Notes: generated from the letters alone by a model not told the origin. Positions 1-8,828 are shown, numbered from the stretch's first letter. The stretch: 48,640 bases of DNA from Elusimicrobia bacterium LH_S2 (GCA_023660015.1 JAGXOG010000005.1:1-48640); one strand, 5' to 3'. Translations and numbers: made by a program.

Positions 1-56
1 TAAAAAAATAAAAATCAAAAAGATAATATTGAATATAACGTTTAAAAGATTTTCGC

Positions 57-1850
57 ATGTTTCAAGTTAACGATATAAATAAGTTTGAGGCGCTTTTTTT
101 ATTTGAACCGGGAGACCAAACCCCGCAAGAACCCCGCGGTTATTGTTTTGCCGGGCCGGTCGAAATATTAACATTAGATGAACCCGCGGAAGTAAATAAT
201 TTTTTTAAAGATATGGAGCGATTAAATAAAGAGCATTATCTGGCCGGGTATTTTAGTTATGAACTGGGGTATATCTTTGAAGAAAAATTAAAAAAGCGTC
301 TTTCTTCTTCCGGGCCGCTTGCTGTTTTTTGCGCTTTTAAGAAAAGGTATGTGCACGATAGTTCAACCCGGCAAAAAAATGAATATACTATAAATCCCGG
401 TGATACGGCATACCGGATAAAAAATTTAAAACTTGATATTACCAGAGAACGCTATATAAATAATGTCCTTAAAATTAAAGATTATATTAAGGCGGGGGAT
501 ATATACCAGGCAAATTATACCGCAAGATATAATTTTAAATTTTACGGTTCCCATCTGGGTATGTATCTTGATTTAAAAGGTAAACAAAAGGGGCTTTATA
601 ACTCTTATCTTAAGACATCCCGGGGCCATATACTCTCTTTTTCCCCGGAACTTTTTTTTGAAAAAATCGGGAATGAAATTACTGTAAAACCAATGAAAGG
701 CACCGCGCCCCGAGGGATAGACGGCCCGGATGATGATAGGATAGGGCGGGATCTGGCATCCGATAAAAAAAATCTAAGTGAAAATCTTATGATAGTCGAT
801 TTACTGAGAAACGACTTATCCAGGGTGTCGGAAAGAGGGTCGGTAAAGGTGGAAAAATTGTACGAGCTGGAAAAATACCCGACCCTTTTTCAATTAACAT
901 CTACAATAAAAAGTAAGCTGAAAAAATCAACGGGTATGCGTGATATAATAATGAGCCTTTTTCCTTCCCGTTCGGTTACCGGAGCCCCCAAAATAAGGGC
1001 TATGGAAATAATTAATGATTTCGAGAGTACTCCCCGCGGAGTTTATTGCGGAGCTATGGGATATTTTGAGCCGGGCGGCAACGCTAAGTTTAATGTATCC
1101 ATAAGAACGGCGGCTATAGAATCCGGAAAAGGAATTTTTGGAGCCGGCGGGGGAATAATAGCGGATTCTGAGCCTGAGTTGGAATACAAGGAGCTTAAGT
1201 TAAAGGCTAAATTTCTTACAGAGCCCGGAGATGATTTCCGGATTATAGAAACTATGCTATATGACGGTTGCTATAATTTACTTGAAGAACACCTTTACAG
1301 GATGGAATCTTCGGCGCGGTATTTTGATTTTACTTTTGACCGCGACGGCGCCCGGGAAAAACTAAAAAAATTAAGGCGCAAACTTAAAGGCGGCAGATAC
1401 AAGATAAGGCTACTGTGCGCAGCGTCCGGCGAGATTTCTGTTTCTGAATATCCGGTTGGCAACTATCCTGCAGAATTTAAAATTACACTCTCCGACAAAC
1501 ATACCCACAGCGCAAATAAATTTTTATATCATAAGACTACAAACCGGGACCTATACAACAGGGAGTTAAAAAAAGCGCAAAAAGCCGGGTTTTACGATGT
1601 TGTATTTTTTAATCAAAACGGCTGTTTGGCAGAAGGGGCAAGGACCAATGTCTTTATAAAGAAAAACGGCCGGTTTCTTACCCCCCCGGCAGAATGCGGC
1701 CTTTTAAACGGTATTACCCGGAAAGATATGATTGAAAAAGGCGAAGTGAAAGAAAAGAGATTATATAAAAAAGACCTTATTTCCGCCGATGCAGTATATA
1801 TATCAAATTCAATTATTGGCTTTAAGAAAGCTTTGTTGCTTTTTAAATGA
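57..1850 (+). CDS. pabB: Aminodeoxychorismate synthase component I fused to 4-amino-4-deoxychorismate lyase (PabB-PabC)
   Basis: Makes p-aminobenzoate for folate. The N-terminal part (about residues 1-385) is a chorismate-binding domain: KPMKGTAPRG carries the PabB-type lysine at K214, and SVTGAPKIRAMEII follows further on. From about residue 390 a PLP-fold-IV aminodeoxychorismate lyase domain begins (IIETMLYDG). It has a probable PLP lysine in YHKTTNR near residue 492 and the EGARTNVFI cofactor motif near the C-terminus. The fusion of 597 aa has the usual length for the two-domain form and looks complete. The amidotransferase partner PabA is not in the window. The start ATG has no clear ribosome site. 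A receiver gene follows directly, and its frame overlaps the 3' end. The assignment over TrpE rests on the lyase fusion. Confidence 0.93.
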   Translation: MFQVNDINKFEALFLFEPGDQTPQEPRGYCFAGPVEILTLDEPAEVNNFFKDMERLNKEHYLAGYFSYELGYIFEEKLKKRLSSSGPLAVFCAFKKRYVHDSSTRQKNEYTINPGDTAYRIKNLKLDITRERYINNVLKIKDYIKAGDIYQANYTARYNFKFYGSHLGMYLDLKGKQKGLYNSYLKTSRGHILSFSPELFFEKIGNEITVKPMKGTAPRGIDGPDDDRIGRDLASDKKNLSENLMIVDLLRNDLSRVSERGSVKVEKLYELEKYPTLFQLTSTIKSKLKKSTGMRDIIMSLFPSRSVTGAPKIRAMEIINDFESTPRGVYCGAMGYFEPGGNAKFNVSIRTAAIESGKGIFGAGGGIIADSEPELEYKELKLKAKFLTEPGDDFRIIETMLYDGCYNLLEEHLYRMESSARYFDFTFDRDGAREKLKKLRRKLKGGRYKIRLLCAASGEISVSEYPVGNYPAEFKITLSDKHTHSANKFLYHKTTNRDLYNRELKKAQKAGFYDVVFFNQNGCLAEGARTNVFIKKNGRFLTPPAECGLLNGITRKDMIEKGEVKEKRLYKKDLISADAVYISNSIIGFKKALLLFK

Positions 1851-2259
1851 TAAATATGATAAACCTAATCGCAGAATAAAATCTCTGCCTAAAAAAAAGA
1901 CGATACTGGTAGTAGATGACGACCCGATGATTTTAAGGCTGCTTGAAGTACGCCTTGGCAATATGGGTTACAAAGTTGAGACCGCTCCCAACGGTGAGAA
2001 GGCCATAGAGAAAACTAAGAAAATAAAACCTGAAGTTATTCTTATCGATGTCGTACAATTGGATATTGACGGGCTTCAAATTAATAAGCTTAAAGCAGAA
2101 AGTAACGAAATTGCCCAAATTTCGGTTATTGCTTTTACCGGAAAAGTCAATCTTGATGGTATGGAAGATATACTGGGCATAGAGAAGTTTGTGGGGCAAA
2201 ATTTTTCCGCGGACAAACTGATTAAAGAGATAGTGAGGTTTCTTAAAAGCAGTGAATAA
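1789..2259 (+). CDS. Degenerate single-domain response regulator (CheY-like), start uncertain
   Basis: A receiver domain starts near base 1900 (TILVVDDDP, the acidic pocket) and has the phospho-acceptor Asp in VILIDVVQLDIDG. The Ser/Thr switch is present (IAFTG). The conserved Lys-Pro of the fifth strand is replaced: FVGQNF stands where the family has K-P-F, so phosphorylation chemistry is probably altered. The frame opens at an ATG at 1789 inside pabB. That gives about 35 unrelated leading residues, and no ATG, GTG or TTG lies nearer the domain, so the real start is unknown. It opens a cluster of signalling genes reaching to 6000. Confidence 0.7.
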   Translation: MQYIYQIQLLALRKLCCFLNDKYDKPNRRIKSLPKKKTILVVDDDPMILRLLEVRLGNMGYKVETAPNGEKAIEKTKKIKPEVILIDVVQLDIDGLQINKLKAESNEIAQISVIAFTGKVNLDGMEDILGIEKFVGQNFSADKLIKEIVRFLKSSE

Positions 2260-2267
2260 AATTTTTG

Positions 2268-2296
2268 TTGATAAATTTAAATTAAAAAAGTATAAT
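2268..2296 (+). promoter_or_regulatory. Sigma-70-type promoter before the HIRAN gene
   Basis: TTGATA (2268-2273), a 17-bp spacer, then TATAAT (2291-2296). The predicted transcript start near 2303 lies at or just before the ATGs at 2302 and 2309, so the first gene would have almost no leader. Confidence 0.5.
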
Positions 2297-2342
2297 AAAT
2301 AATGTTTCATGTGTGGAGTAAAGAGAAAAAAGAATATACAAC

Positions 2343-2684
2343 TTGAATCGCTGGGCAAGAAGGATCATTACAATACTTAATATAGCCGGCATCCAGTATA
2401 ATAATTCGGATGGTTCTTCAAGAAAGGTAATTTTATCCCGGCTGCATAAAGGTGATAAACTCGTAACCCGGCCCGAAGAAGACAACCCGTATGATAAAAA
2501 TGCCGTAAAGCTTCTAAGTTCGAACGGCAAAACGGTCGGTTATCTGCCTCGGTTTGTAGCGGTTTTTCTTAAACAGCAGTTAAAATCCGGCAAAAAAGCT
2601 GAAGTTAAAATTGTCGAAGAACCCGATCTCGCAGAAAATCATTATCCGGACTGTAAAATATCCGTAGATATCATAGATTCATAA
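2343..2684 (+). CDS. HIRAN-domain protein, 5' end doubtful
   Basis: A small HIRAN domain (about residues 13-110), a fold that binds DNA ends or single strands in helicase-associated proteins and also occurs alone in bacteria. Visible features are IAGIQYNNSDGSSR at the first strand, EEDNPYDKNAVKL (the E-x2-N-x2-D-x2-A core) and VGYLPRFVA. The frame has only a TTG start at 2343 with no good ribosome site. A second frame opens at ATG 2309, just after a good promoter. It encodes the protein-like QLESLGKKDHYNT and stops at 2380, exactly where the HIRAN homology begins. A one-base indel near 2375 would join the two. The gene may therefore be frameshifted, or the TTG start may be used. Confidence 0.72.
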   Translation: MNRWARRIITILNIAGIQYNNSDGSSRKVILSRLHKGDKLVTRPEEDNPYDKNAVKLLSSNGKTVGYLPRFVAVFLKQQLKSGKKAEVKIVEEPDLAENHYPDCKISVDIIDS

Positions 2685-2720
2685 ATTTCTGTTTTTGCTT
2701 GGTAATCTTTATTTCTGTAA

Positions 2721-2749
2721 TTGACTTACCTTGCCTCAATTAATATATT
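2721..2749 (+). promoter_or_regulatory. Sigma-70-type promoter for the receiver-kinase operon
   Basis: TTGACT (2721-2726), 17-bp spacer, TATATT (2744-2749). The -10 box ends only 10 nt before the ATG at 2760, so the predicted mRNA has a leader of about 3-4 nt. Confidence 0.5.
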
Positions 2750-2759
2750 TAGATTATAT

Positions 2760-3116
2760 ATGAAAATACTTATAATTGAAGATAACCCGTTTAATATGGA
2801 AATAGCCAGGACTGTTCTCCGGCAGGAAGGGTACGATACTATAACGGCCTCAGACGGGCAGGAAGGATTGGAAAAAGTCAGTTCTTTACCGGACCTGGTT
2901 CTTCTGGATCTGTCGCTTCCCAAATTAAGCGGTGAAGACGTAGTAAAAACTATAAGGAAAGATACCAGGTATAAAGATATCCCTGTTATCGCGCTTACTG
3001 CCCATGCAATGGAAGGGGATCGCGAGAGAGCGCTTGAAATCGGATGCAGTTCCTATATTCCTAAACCCTGTCTCCCTAAGGATATAGTCAGAGAAGTTAA
3101 AAAATATATCAGTTAA
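2760..3116 (+). CDS. Single-domain response regulator (CheY/DivK-like)
   Basis: A 118-aa receiver with nothing attached. It has the acidic pair in ILIIEDNP, the phospho-acceptor in LVLLDLSLP, the Thr in VIALTAHAM and the Lys in YIPKPC, so the phosphorylation site is complete. DivK-like regulators with this LTAHAM signature usually relay phosphate or bind a kinase. The stop overlaps the next ATG by one base, so it is probably co-translated with the downstream kinase and may be its partner. I chose the ATG at 2760 because homology begins there at once. An upstream in-frame TTG at 2721 lies inside the promoter. There is no ribosome site, in line with a leaderless mRNA. Confidence 0.88.
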   Translation: MKILIIEDNPFNMEIARTVLRQEGYDTITASDGQEGLEKVSSLPDLVLLDLSLPKLSGEDVVKTIRKDTRYKDIPVIALTAHAMEGDRERALEIGCSSYIPKPCLPKDIVREVKKYIS

Positions 3117-5032
3117 TGATAGGAAATATAATAAAGAATATTTTCAGGGTGGCTATTTTTATAGTTAAGCTTTTTTATCAGATTATAAAGCTGTTTTACA
3201 GGGCTGTTAGAAACCTTTTTAAGATTATTGAAACGAAATTTTCCGGGCTGAATTTAAAGATAAGATATAAGCTTATAATACTCTTTTTGATTGTTTCTCT
3301 GCCCGCCATAATATTTACACTTATATCTTTCGGGTTGGTAAAAGAGACAATATCTAATCAGATAGACGCCTACCAGAGATCCCTGGTAAGCAGTTCGGTA
3401 AAAGCTGCCCAGCACTATATTCTTACCTGCCAGAAACCGCTTACAAGCATGGGAGACGACAGAAATTTTAGGGAAACTGTCAGGCTTTCCGATCGGGCCC
3501 AGCTTTCCCGGATACTGAAAAGAATTTACACTAAATACAAGAACTTTGACTTTGTGGGCGTAGTTGTAAGGAAAGGTGGTAGGCTGGTTATGGAGTCGGT
3601 TTATCCTTCAGGTAAGTATAGCGAAATTTTAAAAGATGAAAAGATTAATGAATACATGGAGTATAATTTTAAATTGCCAAAGTTCCGGAATTCCCCCGTA
3701 TTTTATTATCGCGGTGAGCGTGAAGTTATCATAATCCAGCCCATGAAAGGAGCGGTGCTTGTAGGGGGGGTGGATATAGATAAACTCTCCCGGCTGCTTA
3801 TTAAGACCAAACCGGAGCCGGAAAGTGAATTTATTGTTTTTGACGAAAACAATAATCTGATTGTAGGGAAGGAAAAAGAAGAACGATTTAGTCCACCCGA
3901 CACAGAAAAAACCGGGAGGATTACTTTTGCAGATAGTGTTATATATTACGAACCCTTTCCTTTAATAGACGGTTGGCTGGGACTTTCCACCCCGGAAAAT
4001 GTTATATACCGCAGCTTGGGATACCTTACCCGGTTGCTGATTTTCTTTATAGTTCTGTCAATCGCCGGAGCATTTATTTTGGCCCTCTATTTCAGCAGAA
4101 AAGTTACCGTGCCTATTAAAAATTTAAATAAAGGAGCCCGGATACTGGGGGCAGGCAACTTTGCTTACCGGATAGAATTAAATACCGGGGACGAACTTGA
4201 AGAGCTTGCTGACGAATTTAACTGCATGGCAGAAAAACTTAAAGAGTCCTATGATTCATTGGGAGACAAAATAAGAATAGCGACCCGGGACCTTCAGGAT
4301 GCCTACAGCGAGATTGGAGAGAAAAACCAGCAGTTAAAAAAAGCGGACAAGTTAAAATCCGAGTTTCTGGCAAGTATGTCTCATGAGCTGAGAACACCCA
4401 TAAACGCAATCATAGGTTTTACCTCCCTTATGCAGGAAGGAACGTACGGAGAACTTGCCGATAAACAGAAAGAGACCTTAGACAAAATTATAAGGAATAC
4501 TAATAATCTGCTTAATCTTATAAATGACATTCTGGACTTATCTAAAATAGAGGCGGGCCGGATGTCGCTACACAAGGAAAAAATCAAAGTTGATAAATTA
4601 TTAAGGGAGTTGAGTGAGGAATTAAGACCCCTTGCAGAGTCAAAAGGACTGGTTTTTAAACTTGAATCGGAAAGTGATATCAGCTGTAAAAATGATTATA
4701 CCCGCCTTAAGCAGATAGTTACCAACTTGGTATCTAATGCTATAAAATTTACATCCAAAGGCGAAGTAGTAATAAAAGCAGAGAGTCTGGAAGACGATTA
4801 TCTCATAACCATAAAGGATACCGGAATAGGCATAAAAGAAGAACAACTGCAGAATATTTTTGACGAATTTGTACAGGCCGACGGATCGGTTACCAGGGAT
4901 TTCGGAGGCACTGGCTTGGGCTTAAGTATTTCAAAAAAACTTATAGATATGATGGGGGGCAGGATAGATATTGACAGCATCTGGGGGCAGGGAAGCATTT
5001 TTAGGGTTTTCTTGCCTTATGAAATAGATTAA
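3116..5032 (+). CDS. Membrane sensor histidine kinase (HAMP-HisKA-HATPase)
   Basis: A 638-aa sensor kinase. An N-terminal amphipathic stretch (1-50) leads to a first membrane helix at about 53-75. An extracytoplasmic sensor of about 225 residues follows, then a second helix (about 305-326) and a HAMP linker with VPIKNLNKGARILGAGNF. A coiled linker reaches the HisKA box FLASMSHELRTPIN with the phospho-accepting His at 423. The ATPase domain shows NLVSNAIKF (N box), DTGIGI (G1) and GGTGLGLSISK (G2), so it should be active. The sensor looks like a Cache/PAS-type fold but I cannot name its ligand. It sits between two receivers, which are the obvious partners. Confidence 0.92.
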   Translation: MIGNIIKNIFRVAIFIVKLFYQIIKLFYRAVRNLFKIIETKFSGLNLKIRYKLIILFLIVSLPAIIFTLISFGLVKETISNQIDAYQRSLVSSSVKAAQHYILTCQKPLTSMGDDRNFRETVRLSDRAQLSRILKRIYTKYKNFDFVGVVVRKGGRLVMESVYPSGKYSEILKDEKINEYMEYNFKLPKFRNSPVFYYRGEREVIIIQPMKGAVLVGGVDIDKLSRLLIKTKPEPESEFIVFDENNNLIVGKEKEERFSPPDTEKTGRITFADSVIYYEPFPLIDGWLGLSTPENVIYRSLGYLTRLLIFFIVLSIAGAFILALYFSRKVTVPIKNLNKGARILGAGNFAYRIELNTGDELEELADEFNCMAEKLKESYDSLGDKIRIATRDLQDAYSEIGEKNQQLKKADKLKSEFLASMSHELRTPINAIIGFTSLMQEGTYGELADKQKETLDKIIRNTNNLLNLINDILDLSKIEAGRMSLHKEKIKVDKLLRELSEELRPLAESKGLVFKLESESDISCKNDYTRLKQIVTNLVSNAIKFTSKGEVVIKAESLEDDYLITIKDTGIGIKEEQLQNIFDEFVQADGSVTRDFGGTGLGLSISKKLIDMMGGRIDIDSIWGQGSIFRVFLPYEID

Positions 5033-5064
5033 TTAAAATAAAGATAAAAGAGGTATAAATAAAT

Positions 5065-6000
5065 ATGAAAATACTTGTAGTAGAAGATAATCCCGCCACG
5101 CAGGAAATTGTACGGGATATAATTGATGATACAGAGTATGAACTGAAGATATGTTCCCGCGGTGATACCGGCCAAGAGCAAATCCTAAAAAAAGAATGGG
5201 ACCTCTTTATATTTGATATAATGCTCCCCGGCAAGGACGGCTTCCAACTCTTAAAGATTGCAAAAAAGCATCATAAATTTATCCCGGTAATTATGTTTAC
5301 GGCGCTTAAAGCCAGGGAGAAAAAGATAATGGCCTATGATAACGGCGCAGATGATTTTATAAACAAGCCACTCCACAAATGGGAATTCCTTTCCCGGATA
5401 AGGTCGCTCTTAAATCTAAGCTTATCATACAGGCAGCTTGAAGAAACACAAAATATTGTAATAACTCTGGCTAACGCGGTAGAGGCAAAAGACCCTTATA
5501 CGCGGGGTCATTCCGACCGGGTAGGACATTACAGTAGAAAAATAGCCGAAGTGGTAGGGTTTTCCGAAGAGAAAGCCGAAGATATGTACTGGGCGGGTAT
5601 TCTACATGATATAGGGAAACTGGCTATACCGATGGAAATACTTACCAAACCGGGAAAACTTACGGCCGCCGAGTACGAGAAGGTGAAAAAGCATCCGGAA
5701 ATCTCTTACCGAATATGTAAAGACCTGCGAACTTTAAGGAGAGTACTACCTGCTATTAAACACCATCATGAAAGTTGGGACGGAACCGGATATCCCGGAG
5801 GGCTTGAAAAAAAAGAGATACCGGTAGAGGCGAGGGTCATGGCGGTAGCAGATGCCTATGACGCCATGACTTCCGACCGGTCTTACCGCAAGGCAATGCC
5901 CCGGGGAAAAGCATTAAGTATTTTAAAAGAAGGAAAAGACAAACAGTGGCAGGGAGCTATAGTTGACAGAATTATTGAAATACTGAAGGAAGAAAGTTAA
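5065..6000 (+). CDS. Response regulator with HD-GYP phosphodiesterase domain (RpfG-like)
   Basis: Receiver at residues 1-120 (phospho-acceptor D51 in LFIFDIMLPGKDG, Lys in INKPL at K101), then an HD-GYP domain from about 130 to the end. The metal-binding HD is at 181-182 (GILHDIGKLAIP), with HHHESWDGTGYPGG carrying the GYP signature at 242-244. HD-GYP proteins hydrolyse cyclic di-GMP. The residues needed look present. A ribosome site (GAGGT) precedes the ATG. The gene ends the signalling cluster and probably receives phosphate from the upstream kinase. The window also holds a diguanylate cyclase at 25320-26228. Confidence 0.93.
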   Translation: MKILVVEDNPATQEIVRDIIDDTEYELKICSRGDTGQEQILKKEWDLFIFDIMLPGKDGFQLLKIAKKHHKFIPVIMFTALKAREKKIMAYDNGADDFINKPLHKWEFLSRIRSLLNLSLSYRQLEETQNIVITLANAVEAKDPYTRGHSDRVGHYSRKIAEVVGFSEEKAEDMYWAGILHDIGKLAIPMEILTKPGKLTAAEYEKVKKHPEISYRICKDLRTLRRVLPAIKHHHESWDGTGYPGGLEKKEIPVEARVMAVADAYDAMTSDRSYRKAMPRGKALSILKEGKDKQWQGAIVDRIIEILKEES

Positions 6001-6005
6001 GAGGT

Positions 6006-7787
6006 ATGAGTCGTAAACTTAATTGGGATATAAGCCATATCTTGACCGCCGGACGTTTCGGGGTGTTTATAAAAGAACTTAAAAAAGATCTTGTCCGGAC
6101 AAAAAAAATAAACGGTAAGCTCCGTTCCGGTATCTCCGCTGCTGAATTCAAAAGTATCATAAGTTATACGGAAGATATAAAACGCAGGGTTAATATTCTG
6201 TCTTATTTCGGACTTCTTATGGAAGCTGTTGACCAAAAATCCCAGCAGGCTCGTTTATTTAAATCAAAAGCCGGGGATATGGAAGTATACGCCGCTAAAA
6301 AATTAAGAAAGATAGAGCATTGGATAAAAGGCAAGGCGGCAGAAGGAATAAAGAGACTCGATGATAAAAATGCTTCAAGGCTTTTTAAAGCGGCACCGGA
6401 TTTAACCTATGTGCTTAAATATAAAAGGAAGCTGGCTCGGCATACTCTTTCTGAACAAGAAGAAGATATAATTGCCAATAAAGATGCCGCCGGGCAGAAT
6501 GCGGTAACGGACCTGAGGGCACTTATAGAAACGGAATTTGAATATTTTTTTAAGCCGGAAGGGTCAAAAAGAGGGAAGACCATAAAAACCCGTGCCGGGC
6601 TTACAGCCTACCTCAAGTCATCCTCTACTGCCGAAAGGAAAGAAGCATATGAAACTCTGCTTGAAAAATACAGGGACAACCTCGATAAATTTTTTATAAT
6701 ATACCAGGCAGTGGTAAAAGACTGGGGTTATGAAGCCCGTCTCAGGAACTTTAAGTCTCCCATATCGGTCAGGAATAAATATAACCGGGTATCCGATAAG
6801 GCGGTAGATACAGTTATAAAAGTATGCGAGGATAACCGGGGGGTATTTCACCGGTTCTTTAAATATAAGGCCGCAAAGCTGGGGAAGAAGAAACTCTCCC
6901 GGTATGATCTCTATGCTCCGCTTGCCGGCAAAGCCGAACCGGATATCCCCTTGAAAGAAGCAAAAGATACAGTCCTTCAGTCCATAGGGGATTTCAGCGG
7001 TGATTTCAGAAAAAAAGCGGAAGAAATAATAAACGCAAACCACATAGACTATATGCCATCCCCGGTAAAGACAGGAGGAGCTTTCTGCGCCACAGTTGAA
7101 CCGGGGATAACCCCCTATATAATGCTCAATTACAGCGGCAGGTACAGAGATATCCTTACTCTTGCCCATGAGCTGGGTCACGGCATACATTCGCTTTACG
7201 CATCAAAGCATTCACTCAGCGCCCAACAGGCCCCGCTTCCCCTCGCCGAGACTGCATCGACCCTTGCCGAGACCTTGGTCTTTGAAAAATTATACCGTAA
7301 GGCGGGGAGTAAAAAAGAAAAAAGGATACTGTTAGGTGAGAAGATGGGGGATCTTTACGCTACGGTTTTAAGGCAGAATTATTTTGTGAAATTTGAATTG
7401 GAAGCCCATAAAAAGATAAGGGAAGGTATTACATCTTCCACACTTTCAGATATTTATTATAAAAATCTGAAGGACGAGTTCGGGCACGCTGTTAGTGTGC
7501 CCAATATTTTTAAATACGAATGGGCATATATACCTCATATAGTAAATTCACCTTTTTATTGTTATGCGTATAACTTTGGGGAGCTTCTGGCCTTTTCTCT
7601 TTATTCTAAGTATAAGACCGACCCGGGAAAATATTTACCCAAAATAATTAAGATACTTCGGGACGGAGGTTCTGTCTCTCCCCGTAAAGTTTTAAATTCC
7701 GTAGGGATTGATATGGAGTCGGAAAAGTTCTGGGAGACCGGTTTTAAAATTATAGAAAGTTGGCAGAAGGAAATAGAGGAGATATAA
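6006..7787 (+). CDS. pepF: Oligoendopeptidase F (M3 metallopeptidase)
   Basis: A 593-aa M3B zinc peptidase that cleaves short peptides in the cytoplasm. The zinc motif is LAHELGHGIHS with H388, E389 and H392, and the third ligand is expected in the following AETASTLAETLVFE segment. TGGAFCA and the C-terminal Y-N-F-G-E-L-L segment are also typical. The length matches PepF. The ATG lies 5 nt after the HD-GYP stop with AAGAGGT as ribosome site, and the TerB-like gene follows after 3 nt, so it is part of a longer transcript. There is no signal peptide. Confidence 0.93.
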   Translation: MSRKLNWDISHILTAGRFGVFIKELKKDLVRTKKINGKLRSGISAAEFKSIISYTEDIKRRVNILSYFGLLMEAVDQKSQQARLFKSKAGDMEVYAAKKLRKIEHWIKGKAAEGIKRLDDKNASRLFKAAPDLTYVLKYKRKLARHTLSEQEEDIIANKDAAGQNAVTDLRALIETEFEYFFKPEGSKRGKTIKTRAGLTAYLKSSSTAERKEAYETLLEKYRDNLDKFFIIYQAVVKDWGYEARLRNFKSPISVRNKYNRVSDKAVDTVIKVCEDNRGVFHRFFKYKAAKLGKKKLSRYDLYAPLAGKAEPDIPLKEAKDTVLQSIGDFSGDFRKKAEEIINANHIDYMPSPVKTGGAFCATVEPGITPYIMLNYSGRYRDILTLAHELGHGIHSLYASKHSLSAQQAPLPLAETASTLAETLVFEKLYRKAGSKKEKRILLGEKMGDLYATVLRQNYFVKFELEAHKKIREGITSSTLSDIYYKNLKDEFGHAVSVPNIFKYEWAYIPHIVNSPFYCYAYNFGELLAFSLYSKYKTDPGKYLPKIIKILRDGGSVSPRKVLNSVGIDMESEKFWETGFKIIESWQKEIEEI

Positions 7788-7790
7788 AAA

Positions 7791-8246
7791 ATGTTTAATA
7801 TATTTAAAAAGATAAACAATAAAGAGAGTCTTACCGGTAAAGATAAATCAAAAAAAGATGTTGAATTAAAAACTGCCGCAGTGGTGGTTATGGTAAATAT
7901 GGCTTATGCAGACACGGATTTCAGCGATGAAGAAAGGGGATATATAAAGCAACTCTTGCAAAAGGATTTCAGCCTTACTGCAAAAGAGGTAAAGGATATC
8001 ATTGAAGAAGCTGAAAATTTTATAAAAGAAGATACAAATAAGTGGAGATATATTAATAAAATTAACCGGGAATACTCAAATGCCTACAAAGAAGAGCTTC
8101 TTTTAAAATTATGGAAGCTTATTTATCGTGATGATAAACTCGATAAATATGAGGACAGTTTAATGCATTCAATAGTTAAAATGCTCCATATCCCTCACAA
8201 AAAAATGATTGAGCTGAAAGTAAAGGCTATGAAGAAGGAAAAATAA
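7791..8246 (+). CDS. TerB-like (tellurite-resistance/DjlA N-terminal fold) protein
   Basis: A 151-aa soluble helical protein. Residues 27-145 look like a TerB domain: MVNMAYADTDFSDEERG is the typical acidic loop after helix 1, and LIYRDDKLDKYED is the second, symmetric acidic loop. Such domains may bind metal, and their cellular role is poorly known. Despite the family name there is no tellurite operon here. It sits between pepF and fxsA with gaps of 3 and 1 nt, so it is co-transcribed with them. Confidence 0.75.
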   Translation: MFNIFKKINNKESLTGKDKSKKDVELKTAAVVVMVNMAYADTDFSDEERGYIKQLLQKDFSLTAKEVKDIIEEAENFIKEDTNKWRYINKINREYSNAYKEELLLKLWKLIYRDDKLDKYEDSLMHSIVKMLHIPHKKMIELKVKAMKKEK

Positions 8247-8247
8247 T

Positions 8248-8640
8248 ATGCTCGGCTGGCTGATACTTTTTTTTACGGCTATACCTCTTGTTGAACTCAG
8301 CCTGCTGCTTTATGTCGGAAAGGCTATAGGAATTTTTTATACGGTGCTTGTAGTTATTTTAACCGGCATTGCCGGCGCAGCGCTGGCCCGACAGCAGGGA
8401 ATTCTGGTTATAGGAGAGATACAGGACGATTTAAGTATGGGGATTATGCCGGGTGATAAACTCATAGACGGATTTATGATTCTTGCCGGAGGAATATCTC
8501 TCCTTACCCCGGGGTTTATAACAGACACCGCGGGATTTTTAGTGCTTATACCTTTTACCCGGGAAAAAATTAAGATAATTTTAAAACGCCTCTTCAGGAA
8601 TAAAATAGATACGGGGAATTTCATAGTTCACCGCTACTAA
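8248..8640 (+). CDS. fxsA: FxsA family inner-membrane protein
   Basis: A 130-aa membrane protein of the FxsA family, first known from F-plasmid-mediated exclusion of phage T7. N-terminal signature: two helices (LILFFTAIPLVELSLLLYVG, then a glycine-rich helix containing TVLVVILTGIAGAALARQQG), a conserved GDKLIDGFMILAGG segment and LTPGFITDTAGFLVLIPFTR. A basic cytoplasmic tail follows. It starts 1 nt after the TerB-like stop. Function in this organism is unknown. Confidence 0.9.
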   Translation: MLGWLILFFTAIPLVELSLLLYVGKAIGIFYTVLVVILTGIAGAALARQQGILVIGEIQDDLSMGIMPGDKLIDGFMILAGGISLLTPGFITDTAGFLVLIPFTREKIKIILKRLFRNKIDTGNFIVHRY

Positions 8641-8828
8641 AAAAAGAAAAAAAGGGGACGGTTCTATTTTTTAGTGAAGCTATATGATAGTTAACAGAAT
8701 ATATCATAATAACCTAACTTTAATTTTAGTTTTGTAAATTTTTTAACCCAATTTTTATTATAGTTTTTCGAATATTTGAATTTAATTTATTTTTTGTGTA
8801 TAATTACTATAATTAGCGAGGTAAAAAG
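8641..8828 (+). promoter_or_regulatory. Intergenic region with sigma-70-type promoter (TTGAAT-17-TATAAT)
   Basis: A 188-nt AT-rich gap. The -35 TTGAAT is at 8776-8781 and the -10 TATAAT at 8799-8804 (17-bp spacer), giving a start near 8811 and a short leader with a GAGGT ribosome site before ATG 8829. The first part (8649-8675) carries a G-rich stretch followed by a T run (GGGGACGGTTCTATTTTTT). That motif looks like one arm of short palindromes dispersed in other genomes, and only this copy is seen here. Confidence 0.6.
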
